DNA from: Hyphomicrobium sp.
GTDB taxonomy: Bacteria > Pseudomonadota > Alphaproteobacteria > Rhizobiales > Hyphomicrobiaceae
Length of the DNA stretch: 52,672 nt
NCBI GenBank assembly: GCA_025351425.1
Contig: JANXVY010000100.1
Span: 1-52,672, forward strand
Direction of reading: 5' to 3'
Part shown: positions 34,323 through 43,489 of the stretch, one piece after another
How positions within the stretch are numbered: position 1 is the stretch's first letter
Layout of the letters: each line of letters opens with the position of its first letter
Notes under the pieces: generated by a model
What the model was told of the DNA's origin: nothing
Database searches by the model: none
What the model saw: only the letters and a program-made list of their open reading frames with translations
Translations under genes and position numbers: made by a program

Positions 34323-34333
34323 ATGAACCAGCA

Positions 34334-36118
34334 TCAAGAGGCGGCGGCCGCTACCGGTTGTGGCGGCGCCACCTCATCTTCGCCGGGCTTTCTCGGCACC
34401 ACGAACCCGCCCTGGGCGACCATCCGCGAGAACAATCCGCGTTGCGCATTCAAGCTCTCGAACGTGCCCCGCTCGATGATGCAGCCGTGCTCCAGAACCA
34501 GGATCTCGTCGGCGTTGGCGACCGTCGACAGCCGGTGCGCGATGATGAAGGTCGTGCGGCCCTTGCGGAGCGTGTCGAGCGCCTGCTTGATGCGGGCTTC
34601 CGTCTCGGCATCCAGCGCGCTGGTCGCCTCGTCCAGGATCAGGATCGGCGCGTCTTTCAGGATCGCGCGGGCAATCGCAATCCGCTGGCGTTCGCCGCCT
34701 GAAAGCGACGCGCCGCGCTCGCCGATGACAAAGCCGTAGCCGCCCGGCTTTTTCGAAATGAACTCGTGCGCCTCGGCGAGCCGAGCGGCCTGTTCGACCT
34801 CGGCATCGGTTGCTGCCGGGCGGCCGACCCGAATGTTTTCGCCGATCGAGCGGTTGAAAAGCCCAGCGTCCTGAAACACCACTGCTATCGAGTGGCGCAA
34901 GGAGGTCAACGACACATCGGCGATGTCGACACCGTCGATCAGGATGCGGCCGGTGTCGGTGCCGCGGAGGCGCTGCAGCAGGGCGAGCGTCGTCGTCTTG
35001 CCCGATCCGGTCGGCCCGACGAGTGCTACCGTCGTGCCGGGCTTGGCTTCGAATGAGAGATCAAACACGCCTTGCGTGCCGGGGCCGTAACGGAAGTTGA
35101 CGTGGTCGTAGACGACGTGGCCGTCCTTTGCGACGAGTTCTGCGCAGCCGGGTTTCTCGACAATGCTCGGCGTCTCGTCCAGCAACGAGAAGAACGTCCG
35201 TAGAACTGGCGCCTGCTGGTTCATGCGAACGACGAAGCCCGACAGCTGATCGAGCTTTCCGATCAAAAGGTTTGCGAAGGCGACGAAACTCACGATCTCG
35301 CCAACGGAGAGTTCGCCGCGGCTGGCGAGCAAAGCGCCGACGGCAAACACGGCGACCATCGTCAGGGTGGCGGCTGCGCGCTGAAGCACCGCCAGCAGGC
35401 CCCACCAGGTCAGAACCGGAAACTGGGCCGCCAGCAGGTCGCGCATCATCGACTGCATGGTTTCGACTTCGGCGGGGATGCGCGCGAACGACTGCACGAT
35501 ATTGACATTGCCGATAACGTCGCCGACCCGGCCGTAGACTTCGGCGTGGTATTTCTCGACCGCGGCCTGGCCAGCACTCGTTTTGCGAATGATGAGGCTG
35601 TTGAGCAACGTGTAGCTCAACGCCAAGGCCGCGAGGATTGCCGCCATCCGCCAGTCCATGTGGATTGCGGTCGGCACCAGGAATACGATCCCGACGATGG
35701 CGGTCAGCTGCTCGCGCAAGGCGCCCAGCCAGAGCCAGAACAAGGCGTCGGTGCCGGAGAGAATATTGCGCACCACCGCGCTCGAACCTTTCGCGGCGTG
35801 GTAGCTCAGCGGCAGGGTATTCGCGCGTTCGAAGGCCTTTTGCATGGCGGCCATGCGAAGGCTGTGAGCCAGCCGGTCGGCGTAAACGGAGACCACAACG
35901 CTCGCGAAAACGCTGGCGAGCCCGAGTGCCGCCCATAGTGCGATGATGGGAAATGCGGCGCCGCCTTTCGACAGCGCGTCGACCACGCGCCCGAACAGCA
36001 CCGGCTCGGCCAGCTGGACCAGCGCTATCGCGAAGCTCGCAAGCGCCAGCCAAGTCGCGATAGTCCGTTGGGGCAACAGCATTTTAACGGCACGGGCATA
36101 GAGGTGGATTACGGACAT
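34334..36118 (-). CDS. ndvA: Cyclic beta-glucan exporter, ABC transporter with fused membrane and ATPase domains (NdvA/ChvA-like)
   Basis: A 594-residue half-transporter. Six membrane helices cover about residues 15-310, starting MSVIHLYARAVKMLLPQ with the NdvA-like AEPVLFGRVVDALS in helix 1-2. The ATPase domain has Walker A GPTGSGKTTTLALLQRL, signature LSGGERQRIAIARAI and Walker B ILILDEATSALD. It should work as a homodimer exporting cyclic beta-1,2-glucan to the periplasm for osmotic adaptation. AAGG about seven bases before the ATG supports the start. No glucan synthase NdvB is in the window, so the substrate is inferred from similarity alone. Confidence 0.85.
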   Translation of the reverse strand: MSVIHLYARAVKMLLPQRTIATWLALASFAIALVQLAEPVLFGRVVDALSKGGAAFPIIALWAALGLASVFASVVVSVYADRLAHSLRMAAMQKAFERANTLPLSYHAAKGSSAVVRNILSGTDALFWLWLGALREQLTAIVGIVFLVPTAIHMDWRMAAILAALALSYTLLNSLIIRKTSAGQAAVEKYHAEVYGRVGDVIGNVNIVQSFARIPAEVETMQSMMRDLLAAQFPVLTWWGLLAVLQRAAATLTMVAVFAVGALLASRGELSVGEIVSFVAFANLLIGKLDQLSGFVVRMNQQAPVLRTFFSLLDETPSIVEKPGCAELVAKDGHVVYDHVNFRYGPGTQGVFDLSFEAKPGTTVALVGPTGSGKTTTLALLQRLRGTDTGRILIDGVDIADVSLTSLRHSIAVVFQDAGLFNRSIGENIRVGRPAATDAEVEQAARLAEAHEFISKKPGGYGFVIGERGASLSGGERQRIAIARAILKDAPILILDEATSALDAETEARIKQALDTLRKGRTTFIIAHRLSTVANADEILVLEHGCIIERGTFESLNAQRGLFSRMVAQGGFVVPRKPGEDEVAPPQPVAAAAS

Positions 36119-36191
36119 GGGCCGCCTTGGGTAGACCGCGAAGGATGCATCGTTCTTGGTGCGCGAGCCTTAGCTCACCAAGAATGGCCCA

Positions 36192-38528
36192 TCACGGAGA
36201 CATGATTGCGCTGAACGCGCGGTGAATGGGCGCGAATGTAAAGCGCACGATGTGGCGGCCTTTAGGTACGCGGACCGCCCGGAACAGGACATTTGCCCGC
36301 AGCACGGGGGCTGGTTCCTTGTCGATGGCCGCCACCCACCAGGGGTGCCAGAGGTCGTTCAGCACGACATAGCCGCCGCGCGTGCTTTCGACTTCAATTT
36401 CGATGTCGGTATTGGAATATTTGTTGATGCGCACTTCCCCGCTACCGCGGGTGGCTATGATGCCGCTCGCTTTTTCATCGTCCGCCGACAGCAACACGGT
36501 GGCGTGCAGGTCGTCGTCGGGCCAACGGCCTGTGTTGAGGATGGCGTCGAAGTCGGCGGGCGCTGCGCTCGCGGCAAACAGCACGCGGGGGAACGCCCGC
36601 GGGTTTTCGTAGATGTAGCCGTCCTTCGTCATTGCGACGAGGGGGAAGTCGGCGGGTGCGGCTTGCGCATCGAGCTTGCTCAAGGGCACGCTGGTTGCGA
36701 TGTAACGCAGGCCCAGCAGGTCGGCCAATTGCGAGCGATAGCCGGGGAACATCGGCGAGAACTTGCGCTGTTCGGGCAGGCCTACCGTGTCTTGCGCTCC
36801 GGTCGCGTGGCTGTAGAGGCCGAGCCGTACCGGGTTGTAGCCGAGGGTGTTTTCCAGCCGGTGGGTGATGGAGGCGTTGGGCCAGGCAAACCCGAGCCCC
36901 ACAAGCTCCACCCGGTCGCGGCGCGTGCCGGACAGCCCCTCGGCGGTTTTGCGCTTCAGGAGGGTGATCGTCTCGTTCTTCGTGCCGGGTTCGAGCACGT
37001 CATAGCTCGCCGGCGGCATGGCGGTCGCGCTGCCAGGACCGTTGGAAAAGCCGAGGTCGATGACGGTGAAGCCTAACAGAAGGGCGGCGGCCAGCAGGGG
37101 GCGGATCGGATTGAACCAGACCGCATCCATGACGATGGTCGCGCCAAGCGCAAACATCGCGGCTGCGATCAGCAGTGGGTATGCCGCAGCGCCGATGTGT
37201 TCCATGCGGATCGCGATCGCAAGGCCAATCACAAGGGCGGCTACGACCACGGCGCCCGCCAGTCCGGAGCCCCATACGAGTTGGCGATGGGACAAGCGGC
37301 CCGATAACAGCTGGTGCGCGCTGTAGCCGGCCAGAACAGCGCCGAGAAAGCCGATCAGGAACACCGCGTCTGCGGGCCGCCGATAGAAATTGACGCCTGG
37401 GAGAAATATGTGAGCGAACGTGAAGAACGGCGTAAACCAGCCCAGCGCATACAGCACGATGACCGCTAATGCGCCGGTGAAGAAGACGATTTCGCGTTTG
37501 AACAGCGCGCCACTGCCGAGGCCGATCAGGATCAACAGCGCGGGGACCGCGCCGAGATAGAGCTGGCCCATGTTCTGGGCAATATAGAGGTCGGTGCCCG
37601 ACCACTCAAAGCTTGGCGGCCCCCAGTAATTCCACATGGAGCCTTTGGAGCCGAAGAGGTCGGGTGCGAAAAACGTCAAGCCGAGGGCGGGATGCAGCGA
37701 TCCGCGGCCGGCGCCGATGATATCGATTTCGGGGCGGTTCGACCCGGCGGTTATGGCGGCCGTCAGCAGTACAGGGATCGCGACGATCAGCAGCCCCGCG
37801 ACGCCGCCGAGACCGAGCGGGAGGATGGCTCTGCGGACTTCGGCGCCTCGATCCGGGCTGTTCGCTACCCACCAGACGACATAGGCCGCCAGCAGATACA
37901 CGCTCAGCAGCGCCACCTGATCGCGGCCGAGCACCAGAAACGCGCCCGCGACGCCGGCCGCCAGACCATAGGCCCACGAGCCCTGCCGCAGGGCCCGTTC
38001 CAGCAACAGAAGCGTGACCGGAAGCCAGCACAGGCTCAGCACCTGACCGGTGTGCTGGATGCGCCAGGCCATGGCGGCGCCGAACCCAAAGGCAAGTGCG
38101 GCAAGCGTTGCGGCTGCCCAGTGCCAGTCCTGGTCCCGGCACCAGGCAATCAGCGCGCACCCTGCCGCCAGGATCGCCAAGAATACGGTTGCATCGACCG
38201 CCCACGAGCTAGGATTGCCGTCGAGCGCGGCCAGGGCCAAGAACGGCGGCGAGAAAATCATCGACTGCGGGTCGGCGATCTGGGGATGCCCAGAAAAGAT
38301 GTAGGGGTTCCAGGACGGGCTTTCGCCGCGGGCCAAGCTTGCCGCTAGAAACTGGATCTGGGGCAGGAACTCCGCCTTGGCGTCCCAGGGGATCGTGAAA
38401 CGCCCCGAAAGCCAAGGCCAGGCCAGCGTCAGCCAACCCAGGGCAAACGCGATCAAGGCCGCCAGCGTCGGGCTCTGCTCGAGCGGATTGTCGTGAAGGC
38501 CTGGGGGGGCTGGCCGGGTGGAACGCAT
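36192..38528 (-). CDS. YfhO-like polytopic membrane protein
   Basis: A 778-residue inner-membrane protein with about twelve helices in the first 530 residues and a periplasmic C-terminal domain (about 560-778). The first loop has WDAKAEFLPQIQFLAASLA and WNPYIFSGHPQIADPQSM, typical of YfhO/GT-C-like proteins where acidic residues of this loop are catalytic. The C-terminus has VVLNDLWHPWWVAAIDKEP, a YfhO-type ending. Family members transfer sugars to cell-envelope polymers in Gram-positives; the acceptor here is unknown. AAGGA five bases before the ATG supports the start. Monocistronic by spacing. Confidence 0.8.
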   Translation of the reverse strand: MRSTRPAPPGLHDNPLEQSPTLAALIAFALGWLTLAWPWLSGRFTIPWDAKAEFLPQIQFLAASLARGESPSWNPYIFSGHPQIADPQSMIFSPPFLALAALDGNPSSWAVDATVFLAILAAGCALIAWCRDQDWHWAAATLAALAFGFGAAMAWRIQHTGQVLSLCWLPVTLLLLERALRQGSWAYGLAAGVAGAFLVLGRDQVALLSVYLLAAYVVWWVANSPDRGAEVRRAILPLGLGGVAGLLIVAIPVLLTAAITAGSNRPEIDIIGAGRGSLHPALGLTFFAPDLFGSKGSMWNYWGPPSFEWSGTDLYIAQNMGQLYLGAVPALLILIGLGSGALFKREIVFFTGALAVIVLYALGWFTPFFTFAHIFLPGVNFYRRPADAVFLIGFLGAVLAGYSAHQLLSGRLSHRQLVWGSGLAGAVVVAALVIGLAIAIRMEHIGAAAYPLLIAAAMFALGATIVMDAVWFNPIRPLLAAALLLGFTVIDLGFSNGPGSATAMPPASYDVLEPGTKNETITLLKRKTAEGLSGTRRDRVELVGLGFAWPNASITHRLENTLGYNPVRLGLYSHATGAQDTVGLPEQRKFSPMFPGYRSQLADLLGLRYIATSVPLSKLDAQAAPADFPLVAMTKDGYIYENPRAFPRVLFAASAAPADFDAILNTGRWPDDDLHATVLLSADDEKASGIIATRGSGEVRINKYSNTDIEIEVESTRGGYVVLNDLWHPWWVAAIDKEPAPVLRANVLFRAVRVPKGRHIVRFTFAPIHRAFSAIMSP

Positions 38529-38652
38529 GTCGGTCCTTGACGCTTCAATACTTCAGACATCATGCCATACGGGAACGTCTCACTGGCGTCACGTCTGCAA
38601 AGTTGGTTAGAGCTGAGATATGAGTGCATCGTGAACGCTGGTTGATAATTTC

Positions 38653-39372
38653 ATGCCCCCCATCGAACCCCATCCATCGGCACTTCCCGAGGCTGCCGGC
38701 CCAGCGCTCGCCGCCATTCGCGAGGCCCCGGCCGGCCGGCCGTTCGTCGTTGCGCAACTTGGACAATCGCTGGATGGCCGCATCGCGACGATGTCGGGGG
38801 AAAGCCGGTGGATCAACCGGGATGCGGCACTCGACCATGTGCACAGGCTGCGGGCCGCCGTCGATGCGGTTGTGATCGGCGTCGGCACTGCCGTTGCCGA
38901 TGATCCCTTGCTGAACGTCCGGCGCGTTAGCGGGCGCAATCCAGCCCGCGTCATCATCGACCCCGGACTGCGGATGCCGGCTGCCTCTCGTTGCCTCAAT
39001 CTGGAGGACGGCGCCCGGTGCCTGCTGATCCGTGGCTGCGACACACAGGCTGCCGATGGCATCGAAATCATTCGCATCGAGCGCGCCGATGGGTTGCTGC
39101 CACCGCGCGCCATTATCGATGCCCTTTATGCACGCGGGCTGAAGCGCATGCTGATCGAGGGAGGGGCTACCACCGTTTCAACCTTCATCGATGCCGGCGT
39201 GGTCGACAGGCTGCACGTGCTGGTCGCGCCCGTCATTCTCGGTTCGGGCAAAACCGGGCTTTCGCTTACCCCCATCGCGCGGCTCGCGGATGCTTGCCGC
39301 CCGAAGACCGATGTCTATGTGCTGGCGGACGGCGACGTGTTATTCGACTGCCACTTGAAAGTTGAGCGCTGA
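38653..39372 (+). CDS. RibD C-terminal-type reductase
   Basis: A 239-residue dihydrofolate-reductase-fold protein equal to the reductase half of RibD: VVAQLGQSLDGRIATMSGES (substrate strand), DAVVIGVGTAVADDPLLNVR, PARVIIDPGLRMP, and the NADPH-site MLIEGGATTVSTFIDAG. The deaminase half is absent. It could reduce the riboflavin pyrimidine intermediate or be one of many orphan RibD_C enzymes with other substrates. Cytochrome b561 follows by 11 bases in the same direction, suggesting cotranscription. Confidence 0.9.
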   Translation: MPPIEPHPSALPEAAGPALAAIREAPAGRPFVVAQLGQSLDGRIATMSGESRWINRDAALDHVHRLRAAVDAVVIGVGTAVADDPLLNVRRVSGRNPARVIIDPGLRMPAASRCLNLEDGARCLLIRGCDTQAADGIEIIRIERADGLLPPRAIIDALYARGLKRMLIEGGATTVSTFIDAGVVDRLHVLVAPVILGSGKTGLSLTPIARLADACRPKTDVYVLADGDVLFDCHLKVER

Positions 39373-39383
39373 GAGGAACGATC

Positions 39384-39968
39384 ATGCCCAGGTCAGATGC
39401 AGCCACTGCCAAGCAGTCTCGCTTTGAGCCCCTCGTCTACAGTCCGGCCGCGCGGGCGTTCCATTGGAGCATCGCGGCACTCGTTCTCATCACGATACCG
39501 ATCGGGTTCATCATGACCGACCGCGGCGAGCGCAACATCTGGGATGCGACGACGAACAACCTTTACTCCGCGCACAAGCTCATCGGCCTCGTTATCCTGA
39601 CGCTGATGATCGGCCGCTGGATTTACCGGCTGAGCCACGGCGCTCCCGCCAGCGCGCCCACTTTGTTGTCCTGGCAGAAGGGCCTCAGCCACGCCGTGCA
39701 CTGGTCGCTGTATCTGCTACTGATCCTCGTTCCGGTCGGCGGCTATCTGGGCATCTCGTATTACCCAGCGCTCGACATTTTCGGCGTCAAGCTGCCGGGC
39801 ATCGTCACACCCAACGAAGACACCGCCAAGCTCATCTTCAAGCTTCACGCAGCCGGCGCCACCGTCGTTGCAGGTTTGATCGGGCTGCATCTGGCCGGCG
39901 TGGTGTTCCACTCGTTCATCCAGAAAGACGCGATCCTCGCCCGCATGTGGCCGGGTGCTGGACGCTAA
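39384..39968 (+). CDS. Cytochrome b561 family membrane protein
   Basis: A 194-residue di-haem cytochrome with four membrane helices. Candidate haem-ligand histidines are H27 (ARAFHWSIAAL), H64 (YSAHKLIGL), H103/H106 (SHAVHWSLY), H155 (FKLHAAGAT) and H169/H176. It would move electrons from quinol to a periplasmic acceptor or superoxide. AGAGGA six bases before the ATG supports the start. It follows the RibD-type gene and ends 7 bases from the convergent fdhD. Confidence 0.92.
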   Translation: MPRSDAATAKQSRFEPLVYSPAARAFHWSIAALVLITIPIGFIMTDRGERNIWDATTNNLYSAHKLIGLVILTLMIGRWIYRLSHGAPASAPTLLSWQKGLSHAVHWSLYLLLILVPVGGYLGISYYPALDIFGVKLPGIVTPNEDTAKLIFKLHAAGATVVAGLIGLHLAGVVFHSFIQKDAILARMWPGAGR

Positions 39969-39975
39969 ACCCTCC

Positions 39976-40854
39976 TCAGTCGCCAGCCTCCATCGCCGCG
40001 CCTTTGCGCATCTTGCCTTCGCCGACGTCGACCGTTGCGAGGTCGGCGTCGAACACCAGCCGCTTTTCGCCCGCGACGCACACAAACCGCTTGCCCCGCG
40101 CCCGGCCGATCAGCGTGAGGCCGGCTTTCTGGGCGAGATCGACGCCCCAGGCGGTGAAGCCTGAGCGCGAAACCAGAATGGGGATGCCCATCTTGACGGT
40201 CTTGATGACCATCTCGGAGGTCAGGCGGCCGGTCGTGTAGAACGTCTTGTCGCCCGGTTTTACGCCGTTCAGGAACATGTAACCCGCGATCTTGTCGACG
40301 GCGTTATGGCGTCCGACGTCTTCCATGTAGATCAACGGCTTATCGCCCTTGCACAACACGCAGCCGTGGATCGCGCCGGCCTTCAGATACAAGCTCGGCT
40401 CGGTGTTGATCTTCTTCGTCAGCGCATACAGGTCAGATGTCTTGAGCTTCGCCCGCGGGTTCAACTTTACGGCTGCGAACTCTTCCATCAGATCGCCGAA
40501 GATCGTGCCCTGTGCGCAGCCCGACGTTTGGGTCTTCTTCTTCAGCTTGTCCTCGTAGTCGGTTTTGCGCTTGGTGCGCACCACGATAGTCTCGATGTCT
40601 TCGTCATAATCGATGCCGGTTATTTCATCGTCTGCGCGCAGCATGTTCTGGTTAAGCAGGTAGCCCACCGCCAGCAGATCGGGGTGATCGCCGATCGTCA
40701 TCATGGTCACGATCTCGCGCGCATTCAGATACAGCGTCAGCGGGCGTTCGGTGACGACGACCGTGTCGACCTTGCGGCCCTCGTGGTCTAGACCGGGAAC
40801 CGTCGACGACAGGCGGGGATCGTCGGGGGTGGGGCGGATCGTGAATTCTTTCAA
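39976..40854 (-). CDS. fdhD: Formate dehydrogenase accessory sulfurtransferase FdhD
   Basis: A 292-residue protein that delivers sulfur to the molybdenum cofactor of formate dehydrogenases. Family signatures: VGYLLNQNML, YMEDVGRHNAVDKIAGYM, FYTTGRLTSEMVIKTVKMGI, and the C-terminal GLTLIGRARGKRFVCVAG. Translation starts at TTG 40854, eight bases after GGAG. The catalytic loop has a single cysteine (C113 in TSGCAQG) instead of the E. coli CxxC; a CVLC lies at 165-168. No formate dehydrogenase subunits are in the window. Confidence 0.92.
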   Translation of the reverse strand: MKEFTIRPTPDDPRLSSTVPGLDHEGRKVDTVVVTERPLTLYLNAREIVTMMTIGDHPDLLAVGYLLNQNMLRADDEITGIDYDEDIETIVVRTKRKTDYEDKLKKKTQTSGCAQGTIFGDLMEEFAAVKLNPRAKLKTSDLYALTKKINTEPSLYLKAGAIHGCVLCKGDKPLIYMEDVGRHNAVDKIAGYMFLNGVKPGDKTFYTTGRLTSEMVIKTVKMGIPILVSRSGFTAWGVDLAQKAGLTLIGRARGKRFVCVAGEKRLVFDADLATVDVGEGKMRKGAAMEAGD

Positions 40855-41073
40855 GTGCCTATCTCCGGCTCTGTCGCTGCGCGAGCGGGGCCTGCCCTGT
40901 TCGCCCGCCGGGGGACGTGTCCCTCTAGACCACCTTTCGACTCTAGTGCCAAAAAAGGGGGAAGTTGAGGGGGCACCCCTTAAACGGAGCTTGGGGCGGT
41001 CGCCTCAACGCGCAAGCGCCTATCGCATTCCTACATCGACTGCCATTATAACACGTCGAAACGGAGGGTGGAC

Positions 41074-42177
41074 ATGGGCGGACGCATCAATCGGCGCAAC
41101 ATGATTGCGGGCGGCGCGGGCTTGAGCGTTGCGGGACTGGCAGCGCCTGCGCTGGCGGACGCGCAACCCGCCATCAAGTGGCGCATGACATCGAGCTTTC
41201 CCAAGTCGCTCGACACCATCTTCGGGGCCTCCGAAGTGTTTGCGAAAACCGTTTCCGATATGACGGATGGACGGTTCCAGATCCAGATCTTCGCGCCCGG
41301 CGAGATCGTGCCCGGCCTGCAGGCGCTGGACGCCGTCACCAACGGCACCGTCGAGTGCTGCCACACCTCGTCCTACTATTACTGGGGCAAAGACCCGACA
41401 TTTGCGTTCGGCACGGCCGTGCCGTTCGGTCTCAACTGCCGGATGATGAACGCCTGGATGTACGAGGGCGGCGGCATCGACCTGCTGAACGACTTCTACA
41501 AGCGCTACAAAGTGTTCGGGCTGCCGGCCGGCAATACGGGCGCGCAGATGGGCGGCTGGTATCGCAAGGAAATCAAGAGCCCGCAAGACTATCGAGGGTT
41601 GAAAATACGCATCGGCGGCTTTGGCGGAGCGGTCATTGCGCGCCTGGGCGCGGTGCCCTCGCAACTCCCGGGCGGGGAAATTTACGGCGCGCTCGAAAAG
41701 GGCGCGATCGATGCGGTCGAGTGGGTCGGCCCCTATGACGACGAGAAGCTCGGGTTCCAGAATGTCGCCAAGTACTACTATTACCCCGGCTGGTGGGAAG
41801 GCCAGGCGATGCTGCATTTCTTCATCAACCTGGAGACATGGAACGCGTTGCCCAAAACCTATCAGGCCATCATCCGGGCGGCGTCATCGCACGCCAACAC
41901 CGTCATGACCGCGCGCTACGACATGCAGAACGCGGCAGCGCTACGGCGGCTGGTCAAGGGCGGCGCAGAGCTGCGCACGTTCTCCGTGGAGACGATCGAT
42001 GCCTGCTTCAAGGCGGCGACCGAACTGTATGACGAGATCTCCGCAAAGAACCCGGATTTTAAGCGCGTCTATGAAGCCATGAAAGAAATCCGCCGCGAGA
42101 ACTTCCTTTGGTTCCAGATCGCCGAAGCCAGCTCCGACACGTATATGATGATGCAGAGTAGGCGGGGCGGGTTGTAG
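41074..42177 (+). CDS. TRAP transporter substrate-binding protein, TakP-like (alpha-keto acid type)
   Basis: A 367-residue periplasmic binding protein. Its signal peptide has a twin-arginine (RINRRNMIAGGAGLSV) and cleaves near ALA. The mature part closely follows the DctP-type TakP pattern: KWRMTSSFPKSLDTIFGASE, then YYYWGKDPTFAFGTAVPFGL, the substrate-carboxylate arginine region GLKIRIGGFGG, and DAVEWVGPYDDEKLGF. GGAGGG five bases before ATG 41074 decides the start; the GTG six bases earlier overlaps the ribosome site. The matching permease subunits lie 1.3 kb away on the other strand. Confidence 0.92.
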   Translation: MGGRINRRNMIAGGAGLSVAGLAAPALADAQPAIKWRMTSSFPKSLDTIFGASEVFAKTVSDMTDGRFQIQIFAPGEIVPGLQALDAVTNGTVECCHTSSYYYWGKDPTFAFGTAVPFGLNCRMMNAWMYEGGGIDLLNDFYKRYKVFGLPAGNTGAQMGGWYRKEIKSPQDYRGLKIRIGGFGGAVIARLGAVPSQLPGGEIYGALEKGAIDAVEWVGPYDDEKLGFQNVAKYYYYPGWWEGQAMLHFFINLETWNALPKTYQAIIRAASSHANTVMTARYDMQNAAALRRLVKGGAELRTFSVETIDACFKAATELYDEISAKNPDFKRVYEAMKEIRRENFLWFQIAEASSDTYMMMQSRRGGL

Positions 42178-42433
42178 TCCCGTTTTCACGATCGACCCCG
42201 TTGCGTCGACATAAGCCGACAGCCGAAAGGTCGGCAATGCGCCGAGGGTGTCGCCGCCGATTCCGCGACTTTCAGGTTCCGCTTCGACCGCTTCGGGATA
42301 GGCTAGCGGTGGGCGCGGATCGGCAGCATGTGACGACCCTAAGGAGACGAAGTGCATGGGCTCCACACTCGTGATGCAAGAGTGTTAGAATATGGAGCGA
42401 GCATCTTCGGATCTAGTTGCTGGAGAGCATACC

Positions 42434-42838
42434 ATGAGTAGCGCATCCGCCGCCTGGTCGAGACGAACTACCTGGGGCGGGCGGATCCTGAGCGGCCTCG
42501 TCATAGCATTCATGTTATTTGATGGAGGCATCAAGCTGGTGCCCCTCGGCATCGTCACAGATACCATGCGCGATCTCGGCTATCCACCGACTGATGGGCT
42601 CGCCCGGGGCCTCGGCATTCTGCTGCTCGGCTGCACGGCCCTATACGCGTGGCCGCGAACGGCGGTGCTCGGTGCGATTCTGCTCACCGGCTATCTTGGT
42701 GGTGCGATTGCAACGCAACTCCGCGTTGGCAACCCTGTCTTCAGCCACCTCCTGTTTGGCGTGTATCTCGGTCTCATGATGTGGGGCGGACTGTGGCTCC
42801 GCGACGGGCGATTGAGAGCGCTCATCCCTTTAGCTTGA
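42434..42838 (+). CDS. DoxX family membrane protein
   Basis: A 134-residue protein with four membrane helices: ILSGLVIAFMLFDGGIKLVP opens the family pattern, then GYPPTDGLARGLGILLLGC, VLGAILLTGYLGGAIATQLR and LLFGVYLGLMMWGGLWL. DoxX-like proteins are small quinone-linked or thiosulfate/redox membrane proteins, often of unknown function. GGAGAG seven bases upstream supports ATG 42434. Likely monocistronic or with the DUF4287 gene 27 bases on. Confidence 0.88.
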   Translation: MSSASAAWSRRTTWGGRILSGLVIAFMLFDGGIKLVPLGIVTDTMRDLGYPPTDGLARGLGILLLGCTALYAWPRTAVLGAILLTGYLGGAIATQLRVGNPVFSHLLFGVYLGLMMWGGLWLRDGRLRALIPLA

Positions 42839-42865
42839 TATCAGGCCCCAACATGAAGGTCAGCC

Positions 42866-43096
42866 ATGTCGTTCCAAGCTTATCTCGACACCATCCAGAA
42901 GAAGACGGGTAAATCGCCAGCCGATCTGCGACGCATGGCAGAGGACAAGGGCTTTACGCGCGGCGGCAACCTGACGACGGGTACGAAAGCGAGGGAGGTT
43001 ACGAATTGGCTTAAGGCGGAGCTTGGCCTTGGGCATGGCCACGCTATGGCGGTGTTTGCGCTTCTGAAGGGTCTGAAGAACGAAGGCGACGCGTGA
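42866..43096 (+). CDS. DUF4287 domain protein
   Basis: A 76-residue cytoplasmic protein with the full DUF4287 pattern: SFQAYLDTIQKKTGKSPADL, then TRGGNLTTGTKAREVTNWLK and a C-terminal GLGHGHAMAVFALLKG. AAGG nine bases before the ATG supports the start. Function is unknown; family members are small, helical and widespread in bacteria. Confidence 0.9.
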   Translation: MSFQAYLDTIQKKTGKSPADLRRMAEDKGFTRGGNLTTGTKAREVTNWLKAELGLGHGHAMAVFALLKGLKNEGDA

Positions 43097-43489
43097 CGCC
43101 GACTGGCGAGGATAGTAACCGGGCACCCGTCAACGGCCTGAATTGCGAAGACCCGGTGGCGGTCTATGACCTTTCAGGTCCGAGCGCCCACCGCAGCAAG
43201 ATGGCCAACCAACTTTCGACGGAGGGAAAATATGGCAAGCGGCCCTGTCATTTCCCGCTCGCAAAAAGCACACGCCATCATATCATCCACGCATTGTTCG
43301 GCCGCTTCTAGCCCATCGCGTCGTCCCTGCCGCTGGCGGCTGGTCATTGGACTGGACGCAACCAAGTCAATGGGTCATCGCACCGCCCAGTACTGCTCCG
43401 GCTCAATCGCATAACGAACAGGGCCAAGCACGCACTCCTGCTGGCACCGCGACACCAGCCATTCGCAGCGAGACGGCTCCAATCGGCCC
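43097..43489. other. Gene-poor 393-base region between DUF4287 and TRAP permease genes
   Basis: No confident gene is seen. Two short + frames exist: GTG 43093-43311 (overlaps the DUF4287 stop) and ATG 43232-43414. The latter has a strong GGAGGG five bases upstream and encodes 60 residues containing RLVIGLDATKSMG, loosely like the first strand of a VWA domain. A proline-rich + frame (43347-43553) runs into the end of the permease gene. These could be decayed remnants of a longer gene. Confidence 0.4.
43232..43414 (+). CDS. Doubtful small ORF, possible gene remnant
   Basis: A 60-residue frame starting MASGPVISRSQKAHAI. Support is a GGAGGG five bases before the ATG; the composition (Ser, Arg, Cys-rich centre) is not convincing. 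RLVIGLDATKSMG resembles the start of VWA-type domains of larger alphaproteobacterial proteins, so a truncated gene is possible. Very uncertain. Confidence 0.2.
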   Translation: MASGPVISRSQKAHAIISSTHCSAASSPSRRPCRWRLVIGLDATKSMGHRTAQYCSGSIA

